NCBI RefSeq assembly: GCF_001529295.1
Contig: NZ_LLWK01000037.1
Location: 600,677 to 664,676, forward strand
Origin: Flavobacterium sp. TAB 87
GTDB lineage: Bacteria; Bacteroidota; Bacteroidia; Flavobacteriales; Flavobacteriaceae
Length of the DNA stretch: 64,000 bases
Reading direction: 5' to 3'
Part shown: piece after piece, positions 9,047 through 17,856 of the stretch
How the letters are laid out: the number at the start of each line of letters is the position of its first letter
Position numbering within the stretch: the stretch's first letter is position 1
Notes under the pieces: generated by a model
What the model was told of the DNA's origin: nothing
Seen by the model: only the letters and a program-made list of their open reading frames with translations
The model's database searches: none
Translations under genes and position numbers: made by a program

Positions 9047-11884
9047 ATGTCAACTCAAAAACGTCTTTTTCTTCTCGATGCGTATGCCTTAATTTTTAGA
9101 GGTTATTATGCTTTTATAAAAAACCCTCGAATCAACTCGAAAGGAATGGACACTTCGGCAATTATGGGCTTTATGAACTCTCTTTTGGATGTCATCCGAA
9201 GAGAAAAACCCGATCATTTGGCCGTAGCTTTTGACAAAGGTGGAAGTGAATTGCGCAGCGAGCTTTATCCTGAATATAAAGCGCACCGAGACGAAACTCC
9301 TGAAGCAATAAAAATTGCAATTCCGTACATACAAGATTTATTGCGCGCCATGCACATTCCGATTATTGAATTGGCGGGTTGCGAAGCCGATGATTTAATT
9401 GGAACCATCGCCAAACAAGCCGAAAAACAGAATTATAAAGTTTTTATGGTGACTCCGGACAAGGACTTTGCACAATTAGTTTCCGAAAATATTTTCATGT
9501 ATAAACCTGCACGAATGGGAAATGGAATTGAGATTTGGGGAGTACCTGAAGTTTTGGCAAAATTTGAAATTGAAAGACCTGAGCAAGTCATTGACTTTTT
9601 GGGAATGATGGGTGACTCTGCTGATAATATTCCGGGATTACCAGGTGTTGGCGAAAAAACGGCCAAAAAATTCTTAGCGCAATACGGTTCGATGGAGAAT
9701 CTTCTAGATAACACACACGAACTGAAAGGTGCCATAAAAACCAAAATTGAAGCCAACAAAGAACTCGGACTACTATCTAAAAGATTAGCAACTATTTTGT
9801 TAGATTGCGACGTCACTTTTCATGAAGAAGATTACGAATTATCTCGTCCTGATATCGAAAAAACGGCAGCACTTTTCAGTGAATTAGAATTTAGACGAAT
9901 GGCCGAACAGTTTGATAATTTATTTAATTCTGATGGAAATCCTGCAACCAATACCAATACTGACGGTAAAATAAACAAAAAATCAGGAGCGAATATTGAA
10001 GAGCAATTTGACTTGTTTGGAAGTGGCGCAACAGGCGATACGGCCGAAGATGTAATGGCTTCTTTTTATTCGAATTTAGAAAACACACCCCACTCTTATC
10101 AGATCATTCAGGGTGATTTGGGTTTGAAATTATTATTGCAAAATTTACAAAATCAAACACAAGTTTGTTTTGATACCGAAACCACTGGTCTAGATGCTTT
10201 GCATGCCGAGTTGGTCGGAATTGCTTTTTCTTATGAAAAAGGAAAAGGGTTTTACGTTCCATTTCCCGAAAGCCAAGAAGAAACAACCGCATTATTACAG
10301 AAATTTATTCCGTTTTTCGAGAATGAAACTATTGAAAAAGTAGGCCAGAACTTAAAATACGATTTAAAAATTTTATCAAATTACGGCATTCAAGTCAAAG
10401 GCAGGTTGTTTGACACGATGCTTGCGCATTATCTCATCAATCCAGATATGCGTCATAATATGGACGTTTTATCTGAAACTTATCTGAAATATGCTCCGAA
10501 ACCAATTGCAGATTTAATTGGTAAAAAAGGAAAGAATCAGAAATCAATGCGCGATATTCCGCTAGAAGAAGCCAAAGAATATGCCGTTGAAGACGCAGAC
10601 ATTACTATGCAATTGGCACAATTATTTTCTGCAGAATTGGATGCCACCGAAACTCACAAATTATTTACTGAAATCGAAATTCCGCTTTTGCGTGTTTTGG
10701 CAGCCATGGAAACCGAAGGCATCAACTTAGACGTTGACTTCTTAAAAAACATGTCGATTGACATGCAAAAAGAAATTGACACCTTCGAACAGAAAATTTA
10801 TGAAACAGCTGGAGAGCAGTTCAATTTGGCTTCACCTAAACAATTGGGTGATGTTTTATTCGACAAGTTAAAGATAGGCGGAGCGAAGCAAAAGAAAACC
10901 AAAACTGGTCAATATGCTACTGGTGAAGAAGTGTTATCGTATCTGGTAAACGAGCACGAAATTGTAAAAGATATTTTAGAATGGCGCCAGTTAGTTAAAC
11001 TACAAAGTACGTATGTTAACGCGCTGCCTTTACAAGTTGATTCGGTTACCAAAAGAGTACATACGGAATACATGCAAGCTGTTGCTGCAACCGGACGTTT
11101 GAGTTCTAACAATCCCAATTTACAGAATATCCCAATTCGCACCGAACGAGGCCGACAAATAAGAAAGGCTTTTGTAGCTCGCGACGAAAACTACACTTTG
11201 ATTTCTGCCGATTATTCACAAATCGAATTGCGCATAATTGCAGCTTTGAGTGGCGAAGAAAACATGATCAAAGCATTTAAAGACGGAGAAGACATTCACA
11301 AATCTACGGCTGCCAAAGTTTTTGATGTTCCTTTGAATGAAGTTACGCGCGAACAGCGTAGTCATGCTAAAACAGTAAACTTCGGAATTATATATGGCGT
11401 TTCTGCTTTTGGATTGAGCAACCAGACCAACTTATCTAGAAGTGAAAGTGCGGCTTTGATTGAGGCGTACTACAAAACTTATCCAAGATTGAAGTCTTAC
11501 ATACAAGAACAAATTGAATTGGCTCGAGAAAACGGCTACGTACAAACTATTCTGGGTAGACGCCGCTATTTAAAAGATATTAATTCGCCTAATGCAGTAG
11601 TAAGAGGTGCAGCCGAAAGAAATGCGGTCAATGCGCCAATACAAGGAAGTGCTGCCGATGTGATTAAAATTGCAATGATTAACATCTACAAAAAATTAAC
11701 CGAAGAAAACTGGAAATCAAAAATGCTATTGCAAGTGCATGATGAACTTGTTTTTGACGTGCATAATGATGAACTAGAAAAAATTCAGCCAATGATCAAG
11801 CACGAAATGGAAAACGCTTTTATGATGGTCGTTCCGCTGGATGTAGAATTGGGTGTTGGTAAAAACTGGCTGGAAGCACATTAA
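9047..11884 (+). CDS. polA: DNA polymerase I
   Basis: The protein is 945 aa, full length for a three-domain Pol I. The N-terminal 5'-3' nuclease (about 1-295) shows FLLDAYALIFRGYYAF and the helix-hairpin-helix GLPGVGEKTA. The 3'-5' proofreading domain (about 350-540) keeps FDTETTGLD with D376 and E378, so proofreading is probably active, unlike in Thermus Pol I. The polymerase domain follows, with DYSQIELR (D722, motif A), the O-helix region with NFGIIYGVSAFGL, and VHDELVFDV (motif C). The enzyme fills gaps in repair and removes RNA primers. Single gene with its own terminator. Confidence 0.97.
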   Translation: MSTQKRLFLLDAYALIFRGYYAFIKNPRINSKGMDTSAIMGFMNSLLDVIRREKPDHLAVAFDKGGSELRSELYPEYKAHRDETPEAIKIAIPYIQDLLRAMHIPIIELAGCEADDLIGTIAKQAEKQNYKVFMVTPDKDFAQLVSENIFMYKPARMGNGIEIWGVPEVLAKFEIERPEQVIDFLGMMGDSADNIPGLPGVGEKTAKKFLAQYGSMENLLDNTHELKGAIKTKIEANKELGLLSKRLATILLDCDVTFHEEDYELSRPDIEKTAALFSELEFRRMAEQFDNLFNSDGNPATNTNTDGKINKKSGANIEEQFDLFGSGATGDTAEDVMASFYSNLENTPHSYQIIQGDLGLKLLLQNLQNQTQVCFDTETTGLDALHAELVGIAFSYEKGKGFYVPFPESQEETTALLQKFIPFFENETIEKVGQNLKYDLKILSNYGIQVKGRLFDTMLAHYLINPDMRHNMDVLSETYLKYAPKPIADLIGKKGKNQKSMRDIPLEEAKEYAVEDADITMQLAQLFSAELDATETHKLFTEIEIPLLRVLAAMETEGINLDVDFLKNMSIDMQKEIDTFEQKIYETAGEQFNLASPKQLGDVLFDKLKIGGAKQKKTKTGQYATGEEVLSYLVNEHEIVKDILEWRQLVKLQSTYVNALPLQVDSVTKRVHTEYMQAVAATGRLSSNNPNLQNIPIRTERGRQIRKAFVARDENYTLISADYSQIELRIIAALSGEENMIKAFKDGEDIHKSTAAKVFDVPLNEVTREQRSHAKTVNFGIIYGVSAFGLSNQTNLSRSESAALIEAYYKTYPRLKSYIQEQIELARENGYVQTILGRRRYLKDINSPNAVVRGAAERNAVNAPIQGSAADVIKIAMINIYKKLTEENWKSKMLLQVHDELVFDVHNDELEKIQPMIKHEMENAFMMVVPLDVELGVGKNWLEAH

Positions 11885-11910
11885 AATATACATTACAACT
11901 CTTAAAAAAA

Positions 11911-11943
11911 AATCCATTTGTTTTTGAACAAATGGATTTTTTT
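11911..11943. terminator. Bidirectional terminator between polA and the LacI-type gene
   Basis: The stem is AATCCATTTG with CAAATGGATT, with an A run before it and a T run after it. It serves the converging polA and LacI-family genes. Confidence 0.85.
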
Positions 11944-11960
11944 ATGCTTTAAATTTTTTT

Positions 11961-12995
11961 CTACTTTTTCTTTTTAGCAGTAGATTCTCTTTCTTTCAAT
12001 ACTGTTTTAATAACTATCGTTTCGTAAGGAGATTCGACTCCTTCTGGTTCTTCAAGCCTATCAATTAAAAGTTTAGCGGCTACTTCTCCAATTTCTGGTC
12101 CGTGCTGACTCACAGTTGTCAAACTTGGTGTCAAACGGCGAGACGCTAAAATACCGTCAGCAAAACCAATAATAGCCAAATCTTCAGGAATGCGAAAACG
12201 TCTTTTTAATCCTGTCTTTAATGCAATAACCGAGTCGTTTTCATCCAATGCAAAAACGGCGTCTATTAAATTGTTATCAAAAACGGAATCCACTTTACTT
12301 TTTAGTTCCTCTTCTGATTCTGTTCTAAGAATTATTTTTTTATTGATCGGAAAGTTATTCTCCTCTAATGCTTTCAAATACCCTTCGGCCCGTAATTTTC
12401 CAACACTTAAATTATCTACAGAAGAAAGCAATGCAATATTTTTGCACCCTAAATTAATTAAATATTGTGTCGAGTTGTAAGCAGAGTCAAAATCATCGAC
12501 TACTACTTTATCACACTCAACTCCTTCAGCAATTCGATCGAACATTACAATTGGCGTTCCATCATTAATTATTTCAGTAAAATGCTTGTATTCTTGTTTA
12601 GATTGTGCCTCTTCAGAAACTGATAAAATAAAACCATCAATCGTTCCATTACTTAGCATATCTAAGGTATGAATCTCTTTTTCTAATGATTCATTGGAAA
12701 TACAAGTAATAACATTGTATCCTTTTTCTTCGGCCACTTTTTCGATACCACTAAAAACCTTGGCAAAAAAAGAATTCAAAATATTAGGTAAAATAACACC
12801 GATCGTTTTGGTCTTTCTGTTTTTAAGATTTAAACCAATAACGTTGGGCTTGTAATTTTTGAGTTTGGCGTACTCTTTTATTTTAATTTTTGTTTGTTCG
12901 CTAATTTCAGGACTATCGTTGAGTGCTTTTGAAACAGTCGATACAGAAACGTTTAGTTCTTTTGCAATTTGCTTTAAAGTTGCTTTAGCTTTCAT
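11961..12995 (-). CDS. LacI-family transcriptional regulator
   Basis: The protein is 344 aa. The N-terminal HTH (about 5-25, TLKQIAKELNVSVSTVSKAL) is the standard LacI/PurR DNA-binding helix-turn-helix, followed by a hinge helix. The periplasmic-binding-like core starts at KTIGVILPNILNSFFAKVFS and ends with LTTVSQHGPEIGEVAAKLL. Such proteins usually repress sugar or nucleoside genes on sensing a small ligand. No catabolic gene is adjacent, so it either acts at a distance or globally, as CcpA-like members do. A minus-strand TACATTTG box (13147-13140) lies about 145 nt upstream. The ligand is unknown. Confidence 0.92.
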   Translation of the reverse strand: MKAKATLKQIAKELNVSVSTVSKALNDSPEISEQTKIKIKEYAKLKNYKPNVIGLNLKNRKTKTIGVILPNILNSFFAKVFSGIEKVAEEKGYNVITCISNESLEKEIHTLDMLSNGTIDGFILSVSEEAQSKQEYKHFTEIINDGTPIVMFDRIAEGVECDKVVVDDFDSAYNSTQYLINLGCKNIALLSSVDNLSVGKLRAEGYLKALEENNFPINKKIILRTESEEELKSKVDSVFDNNLIDAVFALDENDSVIALKTGLKRRFRIPEDLAIIGFADGILASRRLTPSLTTVSQHGPEIGEVAAKLLIDRLEEPEGVESPYETIVIKTVLKERESTAKKKK

Positions 12996-13139
12996 AAATG
13001 GTATTTATTGTTTTAATTCACGCCAAAAAAAATTGTCAAAATTTTCGAAATAATTCACTAAAAACTGAGTCTAAATTTTATTCTATTTGTCGCATGCCTT
13101 TAAGATGAAAAAAGTGTAATATACAATAATTTTCACTTA

Positions 13140-13147
13140 CAAATGTA
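13140..13147 (-). promoter_or_regulatory. Predicted -7 box for the LacI-type regulator
   Basis: TACATTTG on the minus strand fits TAnnTTTG. A plus-strand TATATTTG (13165-13172) lies close by, so the 348-bp spacer seems to hold divergent promoters. Confidence 0.4.
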
Positions 13148-13268
13148 GTATAAATATTGAAACGTATATTTGTCTGAATTTGAAAAATAGAATATAGTGA
13201 CCTAAAACACTAAAAACCTAATTGATAATCAACTGATAACCAACAAAAAAAATATATAACTTAAGGTA

Positions 13269-13299
13269 TTTGTATTTAAAATAATTAATTGTACTTTTG
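13269..13299 (+). promoter_or_regulatory. Promoter of rplM-rpsI
   Basis: TTTG (13269-13272), a 19-nt spacer, then TACTTTTG (13292-13299): a textbook Bacteroidota promoter. Transcription should start around 13305, 38 nt before rplM. Confidence 0.8.
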
Positions 13300-13300
13300 C

Positions 13301-13318
13301 ATCCCCTTTATTGGGGAT
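13301..13318 (+). promoter_or_regulatory. Stem-loop at the 5' end of the rplM mRNA
   Basis: ATCCCC and GGGGAT pair around a TTTATT loop, right at the predicted start of transcription. No T run follows, so it is not a terminator. It may be a ribosomal-protein leader or a 5'-protecting hairpin. Confidence 0.5.
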
Positions 13319-13342
13319 GGAATGTTTAATTAAAATAATATT

Positions 13343-13798
13343 ATGGACGCATTAAGCTACAAGACAGTTTCAGCAAACAAAGCCACAATCACAAAAGAGT
13401 GGATTGTTGTAGATGCTGATGGTCATAACTTAGGTCGTCTTGCTTCAAAGGTTGCAATGATCTTAAGAGGTAAGTACAAGCCAAGTTACACACCGCACGT
13501 GGACTGTGGAGATAACGTAATTGTTATCAACTCAGAAAAAATTAACCTTACAGGTAAAAAAATGGATGACAAAATTTACATGCGTCATACAGGTTACCCA
13601 GGAGGACAAAGAACTTTAACTGCTAAAGTATTGCAATCTAAAAACCCTGCATCTTTAGTAGAAAAAGCGGTAAAAGGAATGTTACCTAAAAACAAATTAG
13701 GTGCTGAACTTTTCAGAAATTTAAATGTTGTTGTAGGTTCAGAGCACAAACAAGGGGCTCAAAAACCGAGAACAGTTAACCTTAACGATCTTAAGTAA
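13343..13798 (+). CDS. rplM: 50S ribosomal protein L13 (uL13)
   Basis: The protein is 151 aa, with the L13 core clear from WIVVDADGHNLGRLASKVA, the conserved YKPSYTPHVDCGDNVIVIN and YMRHTGYPGG. L13 is an early-assembly 50S protein binding 23S rRNA, and in some bacteria it regulates its own operon. The N-terminus MDALSYKTVSANKATITKEW is a Bacteroidota-type extension. The stop overlaps the start of rpsI by one base (TAATG), implying translational coupling. Confidence 0.98.
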   Translation: MDALSYKTVSANKATITKEWIVVDADGHNLGRLASKVAMILRGKYKPSYTPHVDCGDNVIVINSEKINLTGKKMDDKIYMRHTGYPGGQRTLTAKVLQSKNPASLVEKAVKGMLPKNKLGAELFRNLNVVVGSEHKQGAQKPRTVNLNDLK

Positions 13799-14184
13799 TG
13801 GGAGTTATTCACAAAATCGGTAGAAGAAAAACCGCTGTTGCACGTGTTTATGTTTCGGAAGGAACAGGACAAATCACTGTAAACAAAAAAGAATTCGCAA
13901 CTTACTTTCCAACTGCAACTTTACAGTACAAAGTTTTACAACCAATGTCTATGACAGAAAATGTAAACAACTTTGATGTAAAAGTTAATGTTTACGGAGG
14001 TGGTTCAACTGGTCAAGCAGAAGCAGTAAGAATGGCATTGGCACGCGTTATGTGTGAGGTAAATGCTGAGAACAGAGCTATCTTGAAACCAGAAGGTTTA
14101 TTGACAAGAGATCCAAGAATGGTTGAACGTAAGAAATTCGGTCAGAAGAAAGCTCGTAAGAGATTTCAATTCTCTAAACGTTAA
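13798..14184 (+). CDS. rpsI: 30S ribosomal protein S9 (uS9)
   Basis: The protein is 128 aa, beginning MGVIHKIGRRKTAVARVYV and ending KKARKRFQFSKR, the conserved basic tail whose last residue reaches the P-site tRNA anticodon. The start codon overlaps the rplM stop. The next gene, rpsB, follows only after a 247-bp spacer with its own structure. Confidence 0.98.
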   Translation: MGVIHKIGRRKTAVARVYVSEGTGQITVNKKEFATYFPTATLQYKVLQPMSMTENVNNFDVKVNVYGGGSTGQAEAVRMALARVMCEVNAENRAILKPEGLLTRDPRMVERKKFGQKKARKRFQFSKR

Positions 14185-14431
14185 TATTACCTGTCTTGTA
14201 CAACATGTACGAGACAGCATCAATTTATTATTGAATTTAAAAAACACAGTTGTTGTTGCTCTCCTATCGAGGTAGGAAATAGTTTAGCATCTAAATGAAA
14301 CTGGGATTGAAAGATTAGAAAATTGAATAGTTATAAGATTTCGTTCTGAAATTTTTAAATACTTGAATTTTTTAACTCAAGAACTCCATAACGGGACATT
14401 GCTAATCAACAGAACGTAAACTAGTACAAAA
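14185..14431 (+). promoter_or_regulatory. rpsI-rpsB spacer with a 12-bp stem-loop; possible rpsB leader
   Basis: The spacer is 247 bp. Its start holds a 12-bp stem (14191-14202 with 14206-14217, one G-T pair, loop ACA) without a T run. Further on, 14363-14385 can form a weaker CTTGA/TCAAG hairpin. No TAnnTTTG box is evident, so rpsB may be cotranscribed with rpsI, leaving a long structured leader that could carry S2 autoregulation. That last point is an inference. Confidence 0.4.
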
Positions 14432-15235
14432 ATGGCAAACAAAATAGAAGTTAAAGACTTACTAGAAGCAGGTGTTCACTTCGGACACATGACTAGAAAA
14501 TGGGATCCAAACATGGCTCCTTACATTTATATGGAGCGTAATGGTATTCACATTATCAATCTATACAAAACAGTAGCAAAAATTGAAGAAGCTAATGAAG
14601 CTTTGAAAAAAATCGCTGCATCAGGTAGAAAAATATTATTTGTTGCTACCAAAAAACAAGCAAAAGACATCGTTGCTGAAAAAGCAAAAGCTGCAAACAT
14701 GCCGTACATCACTGAAAGATGGCCTGGTGGAATGTTAACAAACTTTGTTACCATTCGTAAAGCAGTTAAAAAAATGGCTACTATTGATAAAATGAAGAAA
14801 GATGGTACTTTCATGACTTTATCAAAAAAAGAGCGTTTGCAAGTTGATCGTCTTCGTGCTAAATTAGAAAAAAACTTAGGTTCAATTGCTGATATGTCTA
14901 GACTACCTGCAGCATTGTTCGTAGTAGATATTAAAGCAGAACACATCGCTATAAAAGAAGCTCAAAAATTAAACATTCCAGTTTTTGCAATGGTTGATAC
15001 TAACTCTGATCCACGTGAAGTAGAGTTTGTAATTCCATCAAATGATGATGCTTCTAAATCAATCGACAAAATTTTAACTTTAGTAACAGCTGCGATCGTT
15101 GACGGTCTTTCTGACAGAACTTCTGATAAAGAAACTGAAACTGTAGCTACTGAAAACGCTGCTCCAGCAACTCCAGCTGCTCCGGCAGTAGAAGCTGCTC
15201 CAGCTGTTGAGGCTGCTCCAGAAACTAAAGAATAA
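14432..15235 (+). CDS. rpsB: 30S ribosomal protein S2 (uS2)
   Basis: The protein is 267 aa. The S2 fold is clear from LLEAGVHFGHMTRKWDPNM, ITERWPGGMLTNF and NIPVFAMVDTNSDP. S2 joins the 30S late and is required with S1 for initiation. After the conserved domain (about 1-225) comes an Ala/Pro/Glu-rich tail of about 35 residues built from repeats of PAVEAA, which is unstructured and makes the protein longer than E. coli S2. The gene is followed by tsf, the usual rpsB-tsf pair. Confidence 0.97.
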   Translation: MANKIEVKDLLEAGVHFGHMTRKWDPNMAPYIYMERNGIHIINLYKTVAKIEEANEALKKIAASGRKILFVATKKQAKDIVAEKAKAANMPYITERWPGGMLTNFVTIRKAVKKMATIDKMKKDGTFMTLSKKERLQVDRLRAKLEKNLGSIADMSRLPAALFVVDIKAEHIAIKEAQKLNIPVFAMVDTNSDPREVEFVIPSNDDASKSIDKILTLVTAAIVDGLSDRTSDKETETVATENAAPATPAAPAVEAAPAVEAAPETKE

Positions 15236-15244
15236 ATCAAACAA

Positions 15245-15338
15245 TTTAAAGATTGGAAGATTTAAAAATTAAAAGAATATTGATTGTCAAATTAGTAAAC
15301 TTTAAATTTTTAAATTTTTCGATCTTTTAATCTTTAAA
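15245..15338. repeat. AT-rich imperfect inverted repeat between rpsB and tsf
   Basis: The left arm, around TTTAAAGATTGGAAGATTTA, is roughly complementary to the right arm, around TTTTTCGATCTTTTAATC. Similar arms occur at 18067-18163 and more weakly at 20000-20060. This looks like a dispersed palindromic spacer element. Confidence 0.45.
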
Positions 15339-15349
15339 CTAAAAACATT

Positions 15350-16174
15350 ATGGCAACAATTACTGCTGCAGACGTAAATAAATTAAGAACAATCACTGGT
15401 GCAGGAATGATGGACTGCAAAAAAGCATTGGTTGAAGCAGAAGGAGATTTTGATTTAGCAATCGAAAACTTACGTAAAAAAGGACAAAAAGTAGCTGCAA
15501 ACCGTTCAGATAGAGAATCTACTGAAGGAGCTGCTATCGCTGTTGTTAATGCTGAGAAAACTGCTGGTGTAGTGATCACATTAAACTGTGAGACTGACTT
15601 CGTTGGTATGAACGAAAGCTTCGTGAAAATGGCTACTGAAATGGCTAATTTAGCGTTGAATTTTAATACTAAAGAAGAATTTTTAGCTTCAGATTTCAAC
15701 GGAATCACTGTTGCTGATAAATTAATCGAGCAAACAGGTGTTATTGGTGAAAAATTAGAAATTAGAACTTTTGAGAAATTAGAAGGTGCTTTTGTTGGAT
15801 CTTACATTCACTCAGGAAACAAAATTGCTACAATAGTTGCTTTATCTGCAAAAGTTGATGGTGCTGAAGAAGCTGCTAGAAACGTTGCAATGCAAGCTGC
15901 TGCTATGAACCCAATCGCTTTAGATGCTGATGGTGTTGATGCTGCAATTGTAGAAAAAGAAATTGAAATCGCAAAAGAACAATTACGTGCTGAAGGAAAA
16001 CCAGAAGCGATGTTGGAAAACATTTCTAAAGGTAAAATTCAACGTTTTTACAAAGATAACACTTTAGTAAACCAAGATTATATTAAAGATGGTTCAGTAA
16101 GCGTTGCTGCTTACGTAAAATCTGTAGATGCTAACCTAACAGTTACAGGTTTCAAAAGAGCTGCTTTAGGATAG
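15350..16174 (+). CDS. tsf: Translation elongation factor Ts
   Basis: The protein is 274 aa. EF-Ts exchanges GDP for GTP on EF-Tu. The UBA-like N-terminal domain has KLRTITGAGMMDCKKALVEA, and the TDFVG motif that intrudes into EF-Tu appears as NCETDFVGMNESF. The C-terminal dimerisation region with EQLRAEGKPEAMLENI is present. It follows rpsB after a 114-bp AT-rich palindromic spacer and ends in a strong terminator. Confidence 0.97.
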   Translation: MATITAADVNKLRTITGAGMMDCKKALVEAEGDFDLAIENLRKKGQKVAANRSDRESTEGAAIAVVNAEKTAGVVITLNCETDFVGMNESFVKMATEMANLALNFNTKEEFLASDFNGITVADKLIEQTGVIGEKLEIRTFEKLEGAFVGSYIHSGNKIATIVALSAKVDGAEEAARNVAMQAAAMNPIALDADGVDAAIVEKEIEIAKEQLRAEGKPEAMLENISKGKIQRFYKDNTLVNQDYIKDGSVSVAAYVKSVDANLTVTGFKRAALG

Positions 16175-16210
16175 TCTATTGCGGTTGAATTTTCAAATTT
16201 TACTTATATA

Positions 16211-16249
16211 AAATCTCATTTGGCCTTAAAACCAAATGAGATTTTTTTT
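16211..16249 (+). terminator. Terminator after tsf
   Basis: The 13-bp stem is AAATCTCATTTGG (16211-16223) with CCAAATGAGATTT (16232-16244), followed by a long T run. Confidence 0.9.
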
Positions 16250-16303
16250 ATACAATTAACTTTTGTTGAAGCAGTACTTTTTTAATGGAATCAAATAAAT
16301 CAT

Positions 16304-16311
16304 TATTTTTG
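16304..16311 (+). promoter_or_regulatory. Predicted -7 box of the VUT-family gene
   Basis: TATTTTTG fits TAnnTTTG, 19 nt before the start codon. Confidence 0.4.
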
Positions 16312-16329
16312 AAATTCTAAAATGAAGTA

Positions 16330-16983
16330 ATGTTTAAAACTAAAAAGGAGCTTGTTTTTGTAATACTTGCTGGTATTTTTATAACCAATGCTGTAGTTGC
16401 GGAATTGATTGGTGGAAAACTAATTCAAATCGGACCTTTTGTAATGAGCATCGGAATTTTACCCTGGCCAATTGTGTTTTTAACTACCGATTTAATCAAT
16501 GAGTATTTTGGTGAAAAGGGAGTTAAAAAACTTTCATTCATCACCGCAGCGCTTATCATCTACGCCTTTATACTACTATTCATGGCGATCATCATTCCAG
16601 CCGCCAAAGGAATTAGTCCTGTTAACGACGATCAATTTCAGGCTGTGTTTGGTCAAAGTATGTGGATAATCGTCGGCAGTATTATTGCATTTATGATCTC
16701 ACAACTCATCGATGTATGGGTATTTTGGTTTTTTAAAAACAGGACAGGAAATAAAAAAATATGGCTCAGAACTACGGGATCTACCGTAATTTCGCAGCTT
16801 TTTGATTCTTTTATTGTACTTGGAATTGCATTTTGGTTGCCCGGAAAAATAGACTTTGATATCTTTATTTCTTCTGCAACTGTTGGTTACATTTTCAAAT
16901 TATCGCTTGCTATTATACTGACTCCCTTAATTTATTTGGGACATCATTTAATTAAAAAGTATTTAGAAAACGACACCCATTAG
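16330..16983 (+). CDS. Queuosine precursor transporter family protein (YhhQ/VUT family)
   Basis: The protein is 217 aa with about six hydrophobic segments. Family signs are ITNAVVAELIGGKLIQIGPF near the start, PIVFLTTDLINEYFGEKG (the conserved DxxxEYFG loop) and STVISQLFDSFIVLGIAF. E. coli YhhQ imports the queuosine precursors preQ0/preQ1 for tRNA modification, and the same substrate is inferred here. It stands alone between tsf and tag. It is shorter at the ends than YhhQ but all core segments are present. Confidence 0.85.
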   Translation: MFKTKKELVFVILAGIFITNAVVAELIGGKLIQIGPFVMSIGILPWPIVFLTTDLINEYFGEKGVKKLSFITAALIIYAFILLFMAIIIPAAKGISPVNDDQFQAVFGQSMWIIVGSIIAFMISQLIDVWVFWFFKNRTGNKKIWLRTTGSTVISQLFDSFIVLGIAFWLPGKIDFDIFISSATVGYIFKLSLAIILTPLIYLGHHLIKKYLENDTH

Positions 16984-17044
16984 CTTAATTTTAAAAGCAC
17001 GAAAAGATAGAATAATCTAGATTTTTATATCTTTAAAATAAAAA

Positions 17045-17602
17045 ATGGAAAAAGTGCGCTGCGGCTGGTGTTTGTCTAGTGATCTTTATAAAAAGTACCA
17101 CGACGAAGAATGGGGAACACCAGTTTACGATGACGAAACACTATTCGAATTTCTAATTCTTGAAACTTTTCAAGCTGGTTTAAGCTGGATTACTATACTC
17201 AATAAAAGAGAAAACTTCAGAGTCGCTTTTGATCATTTCGACTATCAAAAAATTGCTTTATATGAGGATTCTAAAATTGAAGAACTACTACAAGATGCAG
17301 GAATTATTCGAAACAAATTAAAAATTTATTCGGCGGTGACTAATGCACAAGCCTTTATTAAAATTCAAGAAGAATTGGGCAGTTTCTCCAACTACATTTG
17401 GCAATTCACGAATGCAAAAACAGTTAACAACCGACCAAAAACCTTAAAAGAGGTTCCTGCGACTACGCTACTTTCAGATGCAATTAGCAAAGATTTAAAA
17501 AAACGTGGTTTTAAATTTGTCGGCTCAACAGTCGTTTATGCGTACCTCCAAGCAACTGGAATAATCAACGATCACATCCTAGATTGTTGGACCAGAAGCT
17601 AG
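17045..17602 (+). CDS. tag: DNA-3-methyladenine glycosylase I
   Basis: The protein is 185 aa, the normal Tag length. The enzyme removes 3-methyladenine from alkylated DNA. The start RCGWCLSSDLYKKYHDEEWG has the first zinc Cys and the conserved YHDEEWG. LETFQAGLSWITILNKRENF is the family's central motif with the base-binding Glu region, and the C-terminal YAYLQATGIINDHILDCW carries the final zinc His and Cys. Single gene, 60 bp after the transporter. Confidence 0.95.
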   Translation: MEKVRCGWCLSSDLYKKYHDEEWGTPVYDDETLFEFLILETFQAGLSWITILNKRENFRVAFDHFDYQKIALYEDSKIEELLQDAGIIRNKLKIYSAVTNAQAFIKIQEELGSFSNYIWQFTNAKTVNNRPKTLKEVPATTLLSDAISKDLKKRGFKFVGSTVVYAYLQATGIINDHILDCWTRS

Positions 17603-17686
17603 TATTCTATTACACTTTTTAATGTTCAACAAACAACAGCAATTATAAAAACTTAAAATTTATAGCTTATACTTCATAATTTTTGA

Positions 17687-17694
17687 TACATTTG
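17687..17694 (+). promoter_or_regulatory. Predicted -7 box of the thiamine operon
   Basis: TACATTTG fits TAnnTTTG and lies about 10 nt before the TPP aptamer, so the transcript would start with the riboswitch. Confidence 0.55.
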
Positions 17695-17703
17695 CGTTTC
17701 ACT

Positions 17704-17788
17704 TTAGGGGTGTCTGCAATTTGCAGGCTGAGATTTTACCCTCTGAACCTGATCTAGTTCATACTAGCGTAGGGAAAAGTAAGATGAC
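17704..17788 (+). promoter_or_regulatory. TPP riboswitch (THI element) of the thiS-thiF operon
   Basis: The conserved THI-box blocks are all present in order: AGGGGTGTC, GCAGGCTGAGATTTTACCC, CTGAACCTGATCTAGTTC and ACTAGCGTAGGGAAAAGTAAG. The CTGAGA pyrimidine-binding loop and the GAACCTGATC pyrophosphate side are intact. A small hairpin (CGCAC AATT GTGCG, 17796-17809) follows and is part of the likely expression platform. With no T run between the aptamer and thiS, control is probably on translation. Confidence 0.95.
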
Positions 17789-17856
17789 TTCTTGTCGCAC
17801 AATTGTGCGTCCTTGTAGCCATTCCTAAAGTATAATTGACTCTAAATTATAACGGA

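Noticed and set aside
15121..15235. Repeat-like units at the 3' end of rpsB
   Set aside because: They encode a low-complexity Ala/Pro/Glu tail in frame; protein-level repeat, not a mobile or regulatory repeat.
14962..15240. 92-codon minus-strand frame rich in Ala/Gly
   Set aside because: It is the complement of the Ala/Pro/Glu-rich tail of S2, a shadow frame.
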